DNA of 64,000 nt from Desulfobacula toluolica Tol2 (GTDB lineage: Bacteria; Desulfobacterota; Desulfobacteria; Desulfobacterales; Desulfobacteraceae), in contig NC_018645.1 in assembly GCF_000307105.1 (NCBI RefSeq), positions 97,001 to 161,000 of the forward strand, in the 5' to 3' direction. A model generated the notes under the pieces. That model was not told the origin of the DNA and did no database searches. It saw only the letters and a list, made by a program, of their open reading frames with translations. Positions 43,229-52,936 of this stretch are shown here, piece by piece; position 1 is the stretch's first letter, and each line of letters begins with the position of its first letter. A program made the position numbers and the translations under genes.

Positions 43229-44638
43229 ATGAAAGATATTCTGGTCTTAACCAGCCGGTCAGATGATTTTTCCCTTATTGCAAGCGCCCTGCCAGAAACC
43301 AGCAACGTAAAGCATGCAGTTGATCTTGCCGCAGCACAGGCAATGCACAGCAAAGCCCCGTTTGATATGATCATGGCTGATATTGCTCTGTTTGAAAAAG
43401 AAGGAGACACAGAAGATTTCAGCTTTTCAACACATCCTTTTGTCAAGGCAAGCCCTTTTGTGCAATTTGTTATACTATGCCCTAAAAACAATCTTCAAAA
43501 AGCACTTAAAGCCGTAAAAGAAGGGGCGGCGGGCTATCTTATGTATCCTGTTCAGAAACGGGACATTCAATTGCTGTTGCCGTCGGTTATCAGGACTCTT
43601 TCCAGAGACTTTGAATTAGACTACCTTCGGGATCACTTCTGGAAAACAGAATGGCTTGAGATTATTCGTTCCAAGAATTTTAATATGAAAGAAATCTATG
43701 GAAATATTCGTTCTGTGGCCCCAACGATTGCAACAGTGCTGTTATTGGGTGATACCGGCACTGGAAAGGGAATGATGGCCCGGCTGATCCACTGGCACAG
43801 CCAGCGCTCAGAAAAGCCTTTTATTGAAGTTCATTGCGGGGCCATACCCGATACTTTGATTGAAAGTGAACTTTTCGGGCATGAAAAAGGGGCCTTTACC
43901 GGGGCTGATCGAAGAAAGCCTGGAAAATTTGAAATGGCCAAAGGCGGAACCATCTTTCTGGATGAAATCGGAACCATTACACCTTCTGCTCAAATCAAAC
44001 TGCTCCAGGTTCTTCAAAACGGCATATTCAGCCGGATCGGAGGTGAGTCTATGCTGAAATCAGATGTCCGCATTATAGCGGCTACAAATTCAGACCTTGC
44101 CCGGCAGGTAAAAACAGGTGAATTCAGAAAAGATCTTTATTACCGTCTTAACATTTTTCCCATTAAAATTCCGCCGCTCAGGGAAAGGCTTGAAGACCTG
44201 CCTTATTTGACTGAAATTTTTCTTGAAAACCTGAATGTTAAATATGGTAAAAAAATCGACGGATTTCATCATTTGGTGCTTGAAGGGTTTAAAAGATACG
44301 ATTGGCCCGGCAATATTCGCGAGCTTGAAAATATTCTGGAGCGGGCCTATATCCTTGAAGATTCATCTGTCATGACGCCTCAAAATTTCCCCCGGGAAAC
44401 CATGCCCGGCTTTGATTGTGAAAGTGCCGGCAACGATGCCGGAACCTCTCTTGCTCAGGCAAGGCAGCATGCCATTAACTTGTTTGAACACTCCTACCTG
44501 ACCGCTTTGTTAGAACAGACCGGGGGACGCATTGGTCTTGCAGCACAAAAAGCCGGAATCACTGCACGACAGCTTAACAGGCTTTTAAACCGTCATGGGT
44601 TGAATAAAAATAAATTTAAACGAAAAAAGGACATTTGA
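43229..44638 (+). CDS. sigma-54-dependent activator with receiver-like N-terminus
   Basis: I choose ATG 43229, giving 469 residues, because codons upstream do not read like protein. The N-terminal 120 residues resemble a receiver domain ([17 protein letters not shown], possible phospho-Asp51 in IMADI), but the usual Lys near the end is replaced ([11 protein letters not shown]), so it may be a pseudo-receiver. The AAA+ domain has [12 protein letters not shown], the GAFTGA loop ([17 protein letters not shown]) and Walker B IFLDEIG. The C-terminus is a Fis-type HTH ([18 protein letters not shown]). No partner kinase is adjacent. Repeated ATGTCTGGT words on both sides suggest that it controls speA and perhaps the DksA-like gene. 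Confidence 0.9.
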   Translation: MKDILVLTSRSDDFSLIASALPETSNVKHAVDLAAAQAMHSKAPFDMIMADIALFEKEGDTEDFSFSTHPFVKASPFVQFVILCPKNNLQKALKAVKEGAAGYLMYPVQKRDIQLLLPSVIRTLSRDFELDYLRDHFWKTEWLEIIRSKNFNMKEIYGNIRSVAPTIATVLLLGDTGTGKGMMARLIHWHSQRSEKPFIEVHCGAIPDTLIESELFGHEKGAFTGADRRKPGKFEMAKGGTIFLDEIGTITPSAQIKLLQVLQNGIFSRIGGESMLKSDVRIIAATNSDLARQVKTGEFRKDLYYRLNIFPIKIPPLRERLEDLPYLTEIFLENLNVKYGKKIDGFHHLVLEGFKRYDWPGNIRELENILERAYILEDSSVMTPQNFPRETMPGFDCESAGNDAGTSLAQARQHAINLFEHSYLTALLEQTGGRIGLAAQKAGITARQLNRLLNRHGLNKNKFKRKKDI

Positions 44639-44689
44639 TGTCTGGTCATGAGTTTTGTAATCATCATCTCCCGACATCAAATGTCTGGT
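44630..44689. promoter_or_regulatory. inverted repeat with two ATGTCTGGT words after the activator gene
   Basis: GACATTTGATGTC (44630-44642, covering the activator stop codon) is the exact reverse complement of GACATCAAATGTC (44673-44685). Each arm is followed by TGGT, so ATGTCTGGT occurs twice, 43 bp apart (about four helical turns). It could be a hairpin terminator-like structure or a pair of activator sites; no T-run follows directly, and the recurrence near speA favours binding sites. Confidence 0.5.
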
Positions 44690-44747
44690 TTTAGAATTGT
44701 ATCATACCGGTCTGTACGTCCTTATACATACTATTGACTCAAGCTTT

Positions 44748-44942
44748 TTATCGAGTGGAGCTGATTGGTAAATCATAATCTTGTTTTATTTTTCTTTTTT
44801 TCTTGCCCAGTTTCTTTTTTCTTTTATAAAATTCTTTTTTTTCCTCATTGCTGTAGGCTTCATCTTGATGATCCTTGAATTTTCGAATCTTTTGCTTTTT
44901 TTCTTGATTTACATTCATTTCATCTGAATTGTATTTTCCCAT
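44748..44942 (-). CDS. small lysine-rich basic protein
   Basis: A 64-residue frame with a very good ribosome-binding site (GAGGAA five bases before ATG 44942). The product is extremely charged, with runs such as EEKKEFYKRKKKLGKKKRK, no hydrophobic core and no cysteine. Such composition suggests a nucleic-acid-binding or disordered protein. No family is recognised. It lies between the activator gene and the DksA-like gene on the opposite strand. Confidence 0.5.
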   Translation of the reverse strand: MGKYNSDEMNVNQEKKQKIRKFKDHQDEAYSNEEKKEFYKRKKKLGKKKRKIKQDYDLPISSTR

Positions 44943-45144
44943 AATGCTTCCTCACGGATGTTTTTTTTCTCAAAAAGGATTTAACCTGGTTCACCAATCA
45001 TCTCTAAACCATTAAATGTTTGCATTTTCCATACCAGAGACAACGCTCAATATTGTCAATTATGAAGCATCAAAATATTGTTTTGAGATTTTTTTCAATG
45101 AAATCAAATGATTTTGTTCATAGAATATTTAGAATAAGTTTGCA

Positions 45145-45158
45145 GGCATGTTTTTTGC
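45145..45158 (+). promoter_or_regulatory. candidate sigma-54 promoter of the DksA-like gene
   Basis: AGGCATGTTTTTTGCTAA has GG (45145-45146) and GC (45157-45158) separated by ten bases and matches the -12 element TTTGCT well; the first base of the -24 element is A instead of T. Transcription would start near 45170, about 55 bp before the gene. Confidence 0.55.
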
Positions 45159-45224
45159 TAATAAAATTTAAAAACACGTCACAAAATTGATCTGGAGAAA
45201 AATTTTGAACTAAAGGAGGCAATG

Positions 45225-45584
45225 ATGGAAAAAGATCAAATTAAATATTTCAAAACCGTTTTGACTCTGCGGCTTGATGAACTTATAAACCATGCCGGAC
45301 ATACAATGTCGGAACTTGTATCCCAAAGCATTCAGGAAATAGGATACATTGACAGGGCCTGTGTTGATACAGATCAGACTTTGAAATTAAGAATCAGATC
45401 AAGGGAAAGCCATTTGATAAAAAAAATCCGGGCTGCATTGGACAGGGTTGAAAACAATTCTTATGGTATTTGTGAATCCTGTGGTGAAGACATTTCAATA
45501 AAAAGACTTGAAGCAAGACCTGTTACCACAAAGTGTATTCACTGTAAAGAAGAGGAAGAAAAACAGGAACTGATCATGCAGTAA
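45225..45584 (+). CDS. DksA/TraR-family zinc-finger protein
   Basis: Two ATGs lie in tandem (45222 and 45225); AGGAGG is five bases before the second, which I prefer, giving 119 residues. The C-terminal zinc finger CESCGEDISIKRLEARP followed by CIHC is the canonical four-Cys DksA/TraR motif. The N-terminal half is a coiled-coil hairpin rich in charged residues. DksA-family proteins insert into the RNA polymerase secondary channel and modulate stress transcription. A sigma-54-like promoter lies upstream, which is unusual for dksA. Confidence 0.88.
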   Translation: MEKDQIKYFKTVLTLRLDELINHAGHTMSELVSQSIQEIGYIDRACVDTDQTLKLRIRSRESHLIKKIRAALDRVENNSYGICESCGEDISIKRLEARPVTTKCIHCKEEEEKQELIMQ

Positions 45585-45677
45585 CCGTATTTGTTTTTAT
45601 TCTCTGGCCTGACATCCGGGATTTGATTTGTGCCAAAGAGGCATCATGGCAAAAGATCTCAAATGATACCACCACTT

Positions 45678-46052
45678 TTAATCTTTGTCTGCCAACAGAT
45701 TTTTAATCTTGCTTACCACATAGTCATTGGCAAATGGCTTGGTGATGTAATCATCAGCTGAAAGTCCCATGCCTTTGGCGATATCAATGGAACGGGCCAT
45801 GGCAGATAAAAAAATAATCCGGGTATTGCTGAATTGTTTTTCCTGACGGATTTTCTGGCATACTTCATACCCGTCCATTCCGGGCAGCATAATATCCAGT
45901 AAAATAAGATCCGGTTTCCAGCTCAATATCAGGCCCAGCGCTTTTTCCCCGGTATCTGCGGTTTGAACATCATAGTTGTTCCGGGTCATTAAAAATTCTA
46001 AAGGCACGACAATATTGGGTTCATCATCAACAATCAATATTTTTTTTTTCAT
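45678..46052 (-). CDS. single-domain response regulator
   Basis: I choose ATG 46052 (GGGGA four bases upstream), giving 124 residues. It is a complete receiver: ILIVDDEP (acidic pocket), phospho-Asp53 in LILLDIMLPGMDGYE, and the conserved Lys in DDYITKPFAND. There is no output domain. It lies 71 bp downstream of the symporter-kinase gene on the same strand and is its likely phospho-acceptor, working by protein-protein contact. Confidence 0.9.
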   Translation of the reverse strand: MKKKILIVDDEPNIVVPLEFLMTRNNYDVQTADTGEKALGLILSWKPDLILLDIMLPGMDGYEVCQKIRQEKQFSNTRIIFLSAMARSIDIAKGMGLSADDYITKPFANDYVVSKIKNLLADKD

Positions 46053-46123
46053 GTTGTCCCCTTTATCTTGCAATCAAGATTAGGTTGAGATGGGCGGTTT
46101 AATGAAGTATTTGTTTGTGATAT

Positions 46124-48946
46124 TTATTCTACCAGAGGCAGCGTAAAAAAGAAAGTTGCCCCTTTGTCAGGTTTGCTGTCCACCCATATCCTTCCTTTAT
46201 GGGCATCAATAATATGTCTGGAAATCGTCAATCCAATGCCGGTTCCGGCAGGCCTTCCCCTTGAACCGGAAATCACCTGGCGAAATTCATGAAAAATAAT
46301 CTCCTGGTCGTCTTTGCCGATACCAATGCCGTTATCTTGGACAAAAATCTTTAAATACCGGGTTTCATTTTCTCCGTTTTTTTGGGTTTCCTTTTGCATC
46401 CCGATTTTGATTCTGCCATTGTTTGTATCGCAGAATTTGACGGCATTGGATATCAGGTTCACCATTACCTGTATCAACCGGTCTTTGTCACCGGATACAA
46501 AAAAAGGTTTTTCAGGCAGGTCAAGGGTCAAATCAATATTTTTTTCTTTGATTAACTGGCCGGTTGAAACAACAGAGTCTTCAATGACATATTTAAAATC
46601 AACCTGTGCCATCTGCCACTGAATCCGGCCGGATTCAATTTTTTGAAAATCCAGGACATTATTAATCAGCCTGGTCAACCGTTCACTTTCCTTGATGATG
46701 ATACCGACAAACAGATGATGTTTTTGAGCATCCAGGTCAGGGGTGTGATGTACAATTTCAGCCAATGACCGTATAGAGGTTAAAGGGGTTCTAAGTTCAT
46801 GGGTGACTGTGGAGATAAATTCGTTTTTCAGCCGGTCCAGCTCTTTTAGCCGCTCATTGGCTGCCTCAAGATTTTTGGTGGCCTTTTCAAGTTTTCGGCT
46901 GTAAATAATCATCTGCTGAGTCTCGTCCAGAATATGCATGATTTCATTCATGCCCAGGGGTTCCTCTTCCACAACTGATTTTACCATGACAAGGGCTGAT
47001 GCCGATCCTATGGCTCCTGCCAGCAGTTTTTCAGCATGACTGACAAGGCCTGCATCGGCAATCAGTTCCCGGTCCAGGTTGATATTGTTTTTTCTGGCAT
47101 AGAGTGTCAGGGCATCCCGGGTTCTTTGTTTTCCTAAAAATCGTTCCAGCAGGGTTCTCAAATCCATAACCGATGCCGTGGCCCGCCAGAAGGAAGATTT
47201 TTCCGATTCCACGGAATACTTGAACACATCCACAAACAAGGTGGCCTGTTTTCGCTCCATTGCCGTTTGCCTGGAAAACAAAGATACGCCGGTAAACAAT
47301 AACAGGTTTGCTGACATACTCCAGAATACGGCATGGGTATATTGGTTGAATCCCAATTGATCGGCATCCAGGCCGAACAGATGCCTGGGGGTTAAAAGTT
47401 TAAGTCCCAATGGCCCGTGGACCAGGAAATCCTGGGACAAAAATCCGGCCTGGGCAAGTGAGGGCAGCACCAGGGTGTACATCCAGACAAAAAATCCGGC
47501 CAGCAATCCAAAGAGCGCTCCCCTACGGGTTGCGCCTTTCCAGAAAATTCCGCCGATAACGGCCGGACTGAACTGGGCCACGGCTGCAAAGGAGATCATT
47601 CCAATGGAGACAAGAGAATAATATTGAACCACATAATGAAAATAAAGATATCCCAAAATCACGATGAGCAGTATGCTGATTCGTCTGATAATCAAGAGCA
47701 GACGGCTGAGATCGGCTTTCTGGTCCAGCCTTAAAAAGGACAGGCGCAGCAGTACCGGCATGACCAGGTCATTGCAGACCATTGTGGACAGGGCAATGGT
47801 TTCCACGATGACCATTCCCGTGGCCGCGGACATCCCGCCGATAAAAGCAAACAAGGCCAGGGCCTGCTGCTTTTGAGCCATCAGCAGGGTCAGGGCAAAA
47901 TAGTCGGCATCCACGCTGCCGCCGGCAAATTTTAAAATTCCTCCAAAGGGTTGGGAAAATGACTGTTTGCAGGCCGGGTCAAGCCCGCATTGTTCAAAAA
48001 AATAGATCATCCCGCCAAAGGCAATGGGGATAACAAAAATATTAATGGCCAGAAGATACAAAGGGAAAAGCCAGACCGCTTTTTTCAAATGGTTTTCATC
48101 CACATTCTCCACCACAATTACCTGGAACTGACGGGGCAGCAAAAAGACGGCCATCATGGCCAGAAAAAGAGCATTATACCATCCTGTAAAGGTGTCTGAA
48201 TTGATCTGCATGACAAAGAGCTGACGTATACCGGGAACAAGGCTTGCCTGTTCAAACAGGTCTTTGAATCCGGAATACAGTCCATAGGTGATAAAAAGTC
48301 CCACGCAGATGACGGCCAGCAGCTTTATAATGGATTCAAAGGCAATGGCTGCCACCAGTCCTTCATGGCGCTCTGTGGCATCCAGGTGGCGGGTTCCGAA
48401 AATTACGGCAAACAAGGCCAGCAAAATGGCCACAAAAAAAGCCGTGTCTCTTGTGGCGAAAAGGTTGACCTCGCTTTGCGCCATGTAAACATCCGGGTAT
48501 TGGCTGATCAATTGAAACGAGGTTGAGATGGCTTTAATCTGAACGGACATGTACGGCACAATGCCGAGAACGGCGATGATCGTTACAGCTCCTGCAATGG
48601 TGGCGCTTTTACCGTATCGTGAGGCAATGAAATCGGCAATGGAGGTGATCCGGTTGATCTTGCTGATGCAGATAATTTTTCTCAGGACGGGCCACCCCAG
48701 GATCATCATGAAAGTGGGGCCCAGGTAAATATTTAAAAATCCAGTGGCTCCTGATCTGCCCGCCGCCCCCACGCTCCCGTAAAAGGTCCAGGCCGTGCAG
48801 TAGACAGCCAGGGACAATGCGTAAATATAGGGATTGCTGATAATGCTTTTGCCTGCTTCAGCCCGTTTGTCCCCCCAGAAGGCAATGGCAAACAAGAGTC
48901 CCATATATCCGAAAGAGACAAAAACAATGATTTTTTGTTCTAACAT
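46124..48946 (-). CDS. sodium/solute symporter-histidine kinase (CbrA/PutP-sensor type)
   Basis: A 940-residue protein. Residues 1 to about 520 form an SLC5/PutP-like transporter with some 12-13 membrane helices (ALSLAVYCTAWTFYGSVGAAG, TSIADFIASRYGKS, FVGGM-type loops). A linker of about 150 residues is followed by a histidine kinase: HisKA with TVTHELRTPLTSIRSLAE, the N box VNLISNAVKF, and G boxes DNGIGIG and PAGTGIGLTISRHII. There is no C-terminal receiver, unlike some family members. It may couple uptake of an organic acid or amino acid to signalling through the adjacent response regulator. Confidence 0.92.
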   Translation of the reverse strand: MLEQKIIVFVSFGYMGLLFAIAFWGDKRAEAGKSIISNPYIYALSLAVYCTAWTFYGSVGAAGRSGATGFLNIYLGPTFMMILGWPVLRKIICISKINRITSIADFIASRYGKSATIAGAVTIIAVLGIVPYMSVQIKAISTSFQLISQYPDVYMAQSEVNLFATRDTAFFVAILLALFAVIFGTRHLDATERHEGLVAAIAFESIIKLLAVICVGLFITYGLYSGFKDLFEQASLVPGIRQLFVMQINSDTFTGWYNALFLAMMAVFLLPRQFQVIVVENVDENHLKKAVWLFPLYLLAINIFVIPIAFGGMIYFFEQCGLDPACKQSFSQPFGGILKFAGGSVDADYFALTLLMAQKQQALALFAFIGGMSAATGMVIVETIALSTMVCNDLVMPVLLRLSFLRLDQKADLSRLLLIIRRISILLIVILGYLYFHYVVQYYSLVSIGMISFAAVAQFSPAVIGGIFWKGATRRGALFGLLAGFFVWMYTLVLPSLAQAGFLSQDFLVHGPLGLKLLTPRHLFGLDADQLGFNQYTHAVFWSMSANLLLFTGVSLFSRQTAMERKQATLFVDVFKYSVESEKSSFWRATASVMDLRTLLERFLGKQRTRDALTLYARKNNINLDRELIADAGLVSHAEKLLAGAIGSASALVMVKSVVEEEPLGMNEIMHILDETQQMIIYSRKLEKATKNLEAANERLKELDRLKNEFISTVTHELRTPLTSIRSLAEIVHHTPDLDAQKHHLFVGIIIKESERLTRLINNVLDFQKIESGRIQWQMAQVDFKYVIEDSVVSTGQLIKEKNIDLTLDLPEKPFFVSGDKDRLIQVMVNLISNAVKFCDTNNGRIKIGMQKETQKNGENETRYLKIFVQDNGIGIGKDDQEIIFHEFRQVISGSRGRPAGTGIGLTISRHIIDAHKGRIWVDSKPDKGATFFFTLPLVE

Positions 48947-48964
48947 AATGGCCCTGTGTTTTCA

Positions 48965-49246
48965 TTAATCAGGCTTCATGTCGTTAATTTTGGCATCAGC
49001 CTGATGGTTTGAATTGTTTGCCGGCGTATCCGGTTTTGTCAGGTGAAAGGTCTCGGGGATTTTTCCAAAAAAAATGATAAAAAAAATCAATGCTGACCAG
49101 GCCGTGAAAATATACAAAAAAAACAAAGGGATTCCAAACAGGCGAATCGGCAGGTTGAAGATAGTCAAAACAGGATAGCAAAACAGAAAACACGCGAATA
49201 AGAAAAGCCCTATATACCGTTCTTTTATGGATCTGCTGTCCAGCAT
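48965..49246 (-). CDS. small two-helix membrane protein (symporter companion, DUF3311-like)
   Basis: A 93-residue protein with AAGGA before ATG 49246. Two membrane helices (about residues 12-30 and 38-60) surround FNLPIRLFGIPLFFLY, the pattern of small companion subunits of SLC5-type symporters such as DUF3311. The hydrophilic tail is Asn/Asp-rich. It lies 18 bp upstream of the symporter-kinase gene on the same strand, so the three genes form an operon. Confidence 0.65.
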   Translation of the reverse strand: MLDSRSIKERYIGLFLFACFLFCYPVLTIFNLPIRLFGIPLFFLYIFTAWSALIFFIIFFGKIPETFHLTKPDTPANNSNHQADAKINDMKPD

Positions 49247-49343
49247 GGCGTCATCCTTATATGCGATAAGCCCGGTTTTGTATCAATAATTTTTTTTATG
49301 CTTTCTCATTGAATACAATGAACGACAAAAATAAATCAAGGGA

Positions 49344-49424
49344 TTTATATGAAAGAATTTTTAACTTGCTGAAATCAAACCTCTTTCATTCTTTGCTGTG
49401 GCAGGCTGATCGGCCATGGCCGTT
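49344..49424 (-). repeat. dispersed structured repeat, copy 2
   Basis: Read on the minus strand the unit begins AACGGCCATGGCCGATCAG and ends CTTTCATATAAA, with internal AATGAAAG and TTTGATTTCAGCAAGTTAAA matching copy 1 (TTTAATTTCAGCAGTTTAAA). It lies in the gap upstream of the symporter-companion gene. The rest of the gap from 49247 to 49570 shows no gene. Confidence 0.75.
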
Positions 49425-49646
49425 ATTCAGTGTTGTTTTCTTTTTGCAGGGTATGGATATCAGCAGATGCGTGGGAAGGCAATAAAAACAACTGTAATCT
49501 GATTGCCATTTCATAATTTGAATGCGCCATGGAGCATCGGGTACAGCAGTGCCATTACCTTGTCCACTAAAGCTTAAGTCTGGGGTGTCTAAAAAACCGC
49601 GTATTAGCCCATTTTTTTTGCTCGGTTTTTGGGCCTCTTATTCGGG

Positions 49647-49952
49647 TTAATATCGTGGTACATTGTTAGGATCATGGAAAGCCGCTTTAAAATCATCTTC
49701 ACCGAGCAGATCCCTGCATTCTTCGCATTCTTGCCATTTTCCGGAATGCCCGTCATTGTAATGGAAATAGCAAACGCTGTATTGCTCATGGTGATATTGA
49801 CAATACCCTCCACCTTCGATGGAAACATAAGAAGTGTCGCAGCAAATCCATTGATCACAACATTTAGTTTTCACAAGAGGAACCGAATCATTACCGCAAA
49901 ATCTGCAATATTCACCTGGGATCGTTTTAGCTTTCAATCTATCATGTGTCAT
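49647..49952 (-). CDS. cysteine-rich Zn-ribbon protein carried by the insertion element
   Basis: I choose ATG 49952 (AAGGA six bases upstream), giving 101 residues. Cysteines are arranged as Cys16-x2-Cys19, Cys31-Cys32, Cys37-Cys38, Cys51, Cys61, Cys76-x2-Cys79, with several histidines (YCQYHHEQ, CYFHYNDGH). This is enough for two or three zinc sites. It is divergent from the transposase and inside the inverted repeats, so it is a passenger or accessory transposition gene. I do not know its family. Confidence 0.65.
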   Translation of the reverse strand: MTHDRLKAKTIPGEYCRFCGNDSVPLVKTKCCDQWICCDTSYVSIEGGGYCQYHHEQYSVCYFHYNDGHSGKWQECEECRDLLGEDDFKAAFHDPNNVPRY

Positions 49953-50087
49953 TAGAGATCCTTCTCTATTTTCATTAACCCAATATCTAACCACACAATA
50001 GCAAACCCCACTGAATGACTCAAGATTGTTGTAAAATTCCTTTTGCGCCTTATGTTTTCTGTTTTTTCAACTGAAATCGGTTTTTTT

Positions 50088-51484
50088 ATGAGTAAAATTT
50101 CAAAATTAAAAAAAGTAGATCGGCCTGGAAAGGGAAAGCAGTTGATCGAAATCAAACGATTAAGTATCAAAAAGCTGAACTGAAACGCATTAGAAACGAT
50201 CGAGACAAATACAAGTTTCAATTTCGAAAGACCAGGCAGCAGCTGGTTGAAGAGCGCAAAAAAGCCACCTTGCCTGCCAAGGAAAAGAAAGAATTGCTGA
50301 TTTATATTTCATTGAGCCTATTCCTGATCGGTCGTATTGGATTCAGAGCCATATCCAGGGTGCTTGGCGTATTAGCCCCATATTTTGGAATTGACGGCAA
50401 AGTTCCTTGCCCTCAAACGATCATCAACTGGCTCACTCGCTATTCATTGTCAAAAATTTGGACTTACAGTGGTCTGCCTTCAGTTTCTTTTGAGAAAAAC
50501 AAATTTGTAAACGGTGCCATCTGGATCATAGATACTTCTATCGCCTTGGGTGTCGGTAAAATTCTTGCTGTTCTCGAACTTAACATCAATCATCATGCCA
50601 CCAATGAGAGCGCGCCTGCCCTTAAAAACATAAATTGTGTTGCCATTTCTGTGGCTTCCTCATGGACTGGAAAATCCATTGCGGATTTTTTACAACAGGT
50701 GATCCATATTACGGGAAAGCCTGCGGCATATTTAAAAGACGGTGGATTGGATTTGAAAAAAGGCGTCAGACTTCTGAAGGAAAGAGGGCTGTATAGTCAT
50801 TCCATCGATGATGTCTCTCATGTCGTTGCCAATCTGCTGAAAAAAGAATACACTAGGCATCCTTCTTATGATGGCTTTATCTCTGCATGCGGTCAAGCCT
50901 CAAAAAAAATGAAACAGACGGATCTTGGCTGTCTGGTTCCTCCAAAAGTATCGACAAAAGCCCGATTCATGAATATTCATCGACTGGTGAAATGGGCTGA
51001 AATGATTCTTCAACACTCCCCACGAGGGCGAACATCAGAGGGATCTGTCATTGCAAAGCTTAGAAATTCCATCGGTAAGCTTTCTGAACACAGGCCGTTT
51101 ATCAAGCGATTCCTCCGTGATGCCCGTCCGCTTTTAGAAAGCCAGAAAATCCTTAAACATCGAGGGCTGAATTTCGAGACATACAAAGAGTGCAAAGCGA
51201 TGTTACAATCTATTCCCCAGAGATCTCAGGTATCTATCGGCTTTATGACCTGGATGGAAAATCAACTGATCGTCGCATCATCATTGGGATTGAACAATAT
51301 CGGGATGCCCATTTGTTCCGATAATATTGAATCCCTGTTTGGCCTTGGTAAAACCCATGGCGTCGGCGAAGTAAAAGACGCCAACAGAATCGCACTGCGC
51401 TTGCCAGCTTTTTGTGGAACCTTACCTGAAGACGCAGCAAAGATGGTCATGAGAGTGACTGTAAAGGCAATGCCGTTTCCTTAA
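50088..51484 (+). pseudogene. DDE-type transposase, 5' part: needs a -1 frameshift and is interrupted by an IS
   Basis: ATG 50088 opens a short frame (MSKISKLKKVDRPGKGK). The main frame, -1 to it, is open from 50096 and carries the transposase. Slipping at the A7 run (50108-50114, TTAAAAAAAG) gives KLKKSRSAWKGKAVDRN and joins both. Candidate DDE residues are in WIIDTS, YLKDGG and CSDNIESLFG. The visible C-terminus from 51468 (the end of KAMPFP) is encoded by the inserted IS, not by this gene. The true sequence continues after the IS at 52947. The reconstructed protein is 548 residues. Family not recognised. Confidence 0.75.
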
Positions 51485-52936
51485 GCAAAAAAAGATAAAT
51501 TTTATTTTAAATAAAAGAGGGTTATGCTATATTTGATCTATGATTTTGCTTGATGAAATAATCAAAAAAAGGAAAATAAAATGTTGAAATTTGACAGCGT
51601 TGGCACAAATATTGATTTTCAATTTCTGTGCCAAAACTAATAGAATCTCTGAAATATCTTATTAAGTCTGATGATTTTCGTGAAAACCACAAACTAACCC
51701 CCAAAGCCTTTACAAGAGATCGGCTTTTGCCGTTTCACAGGCTGATTTATTTTTTATTAAACATGAATAACAGCTCATATCAGGATGAGCTTGATCATTT
51801 CTACCAAACAATTTTTCAATACGATATTGCACAGCGGGTTATCTGTAAAGGAAGTTTAACCAAAGCCCGTAAAAAATTGGACTATAAAGCATTTGAAGCG
51901 ATTAACGACCACATGGTCAACGATTTTTATAAAAATTTTCAACATCAAACCTGGTGCGGCTTTAACCTGCTGGCAATAGACGGAACGACCATTCGGGTCC
52001 CCGATGAAAAGCCGATTGTTGATCATTTCGGTGCCTGGAAAACAAATAAGGATACCGCATTATGCCCAAAGGCACGAGCCTCTCAAATGTTTGATGTGTT
52101 AAACAAAGTAACGGTTGATGCCATATTGAGCCCAAAAGAAGACGGAGAAAGGGAACTGGCGGCATTTCATTTTTTAAAGCTTCAACCCGATGATCTGATG
52201 CTTCTGGACAGAGGATACCCTGCCTACTGGGTTTTTCAAGCCATCCTTTCTTTAGGGGCTCAATTTTGTGCCAGGATTTCTTATAAAAGATGGAAGGTCG
52301 TTCATAAATTTTATAAATCCGGGAAGGCTGAAAAAATAGTCCGGATTCACCCGACAGCACAATCAAGACAAAAATGTAAAGAAATGGGGTTTGATACGAC
52401 ACCAGTTGCTGCAAGATTGATTCGCGTGGAGCTGGATTCCGGTGAAACCGAAGTTCTTATCACTTCCTTGACGGATATGGAGGCCTTCCCCAAAGAGTTG
52501 TTTTCGGACCTGTATCATCTCAGGTGGCCGGTTGAAGAAGATTATAAAATCTTGAAATACAGGATTCAGATCGAAAATTTTTCCGGAAAGAGTGTTCATT
52601 CCGTGTACCAGGATTTTCATGCAAAAGTAGTGTCAAAAAATTTAACGGCTGTAATTGCTACCACAACACGAGAAGAAATCATTAAGAAATCTGAAAATTT
52701 AAAATACCATCACCAGATTAACTTTGCACAAGCACTGTCAAAAATGAAGAATACGATTGTTTTATTGTTCAGTTGCACATGGAATCTTGTCATTTCATAT
52801 ATTGAACAAATCAGAACGATATTTATCCAAACGACAGAGAGCATCAGGCCCAATAGAAAGTATCCGAGGAAGCATCGGGTTAAGCAAAAAAGGTTCCATT
52901 TTGAATACAAAACAGTTTGTTAAGGAAACGGCATTG
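51468..52936 (+). mobile_element. second IS4-family element, nested
   Basis: The element of 1469 bp is bounded by inverted repeats beginning CAATGCCGTTTCCTTAA at both ends (17 identical bases). A 10-bp target duplication ACTGTAAAGG lies at 51458-51467 and 52937-52946. It is inserted inside the transposase gene of the older element and carries one IS4-type transposase. It is unrelated at its ends to the IS at 21207-22519. Confidence 0.93.
51581..52923 (+). pseudogene. IS4-family transposase with a probable -1 frameshift near its start
   Basis: The main frame runs from GTG 51628 (431 residues) with YREK signature YHLRWPVEEDYKILK, first Asp in LLAIDGTT and second in LLDRGYP. No ribosome-binding site precedes that GTG. 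A good one (AAGGA, seven bases) precedes ATG 51581, whose frame reads MLKFDSVGTNIDFQFLCQN and then stops. A -1 shift at CCAAAAC would continue as QFLCQKLIESLKYLIK in the main frame. Either the gene has suffered a 1-bp change, or frameshifting occurs, or GTG 51628 is a real start. I favour a damaged or frameshifted gene. Confidence 0.65.
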
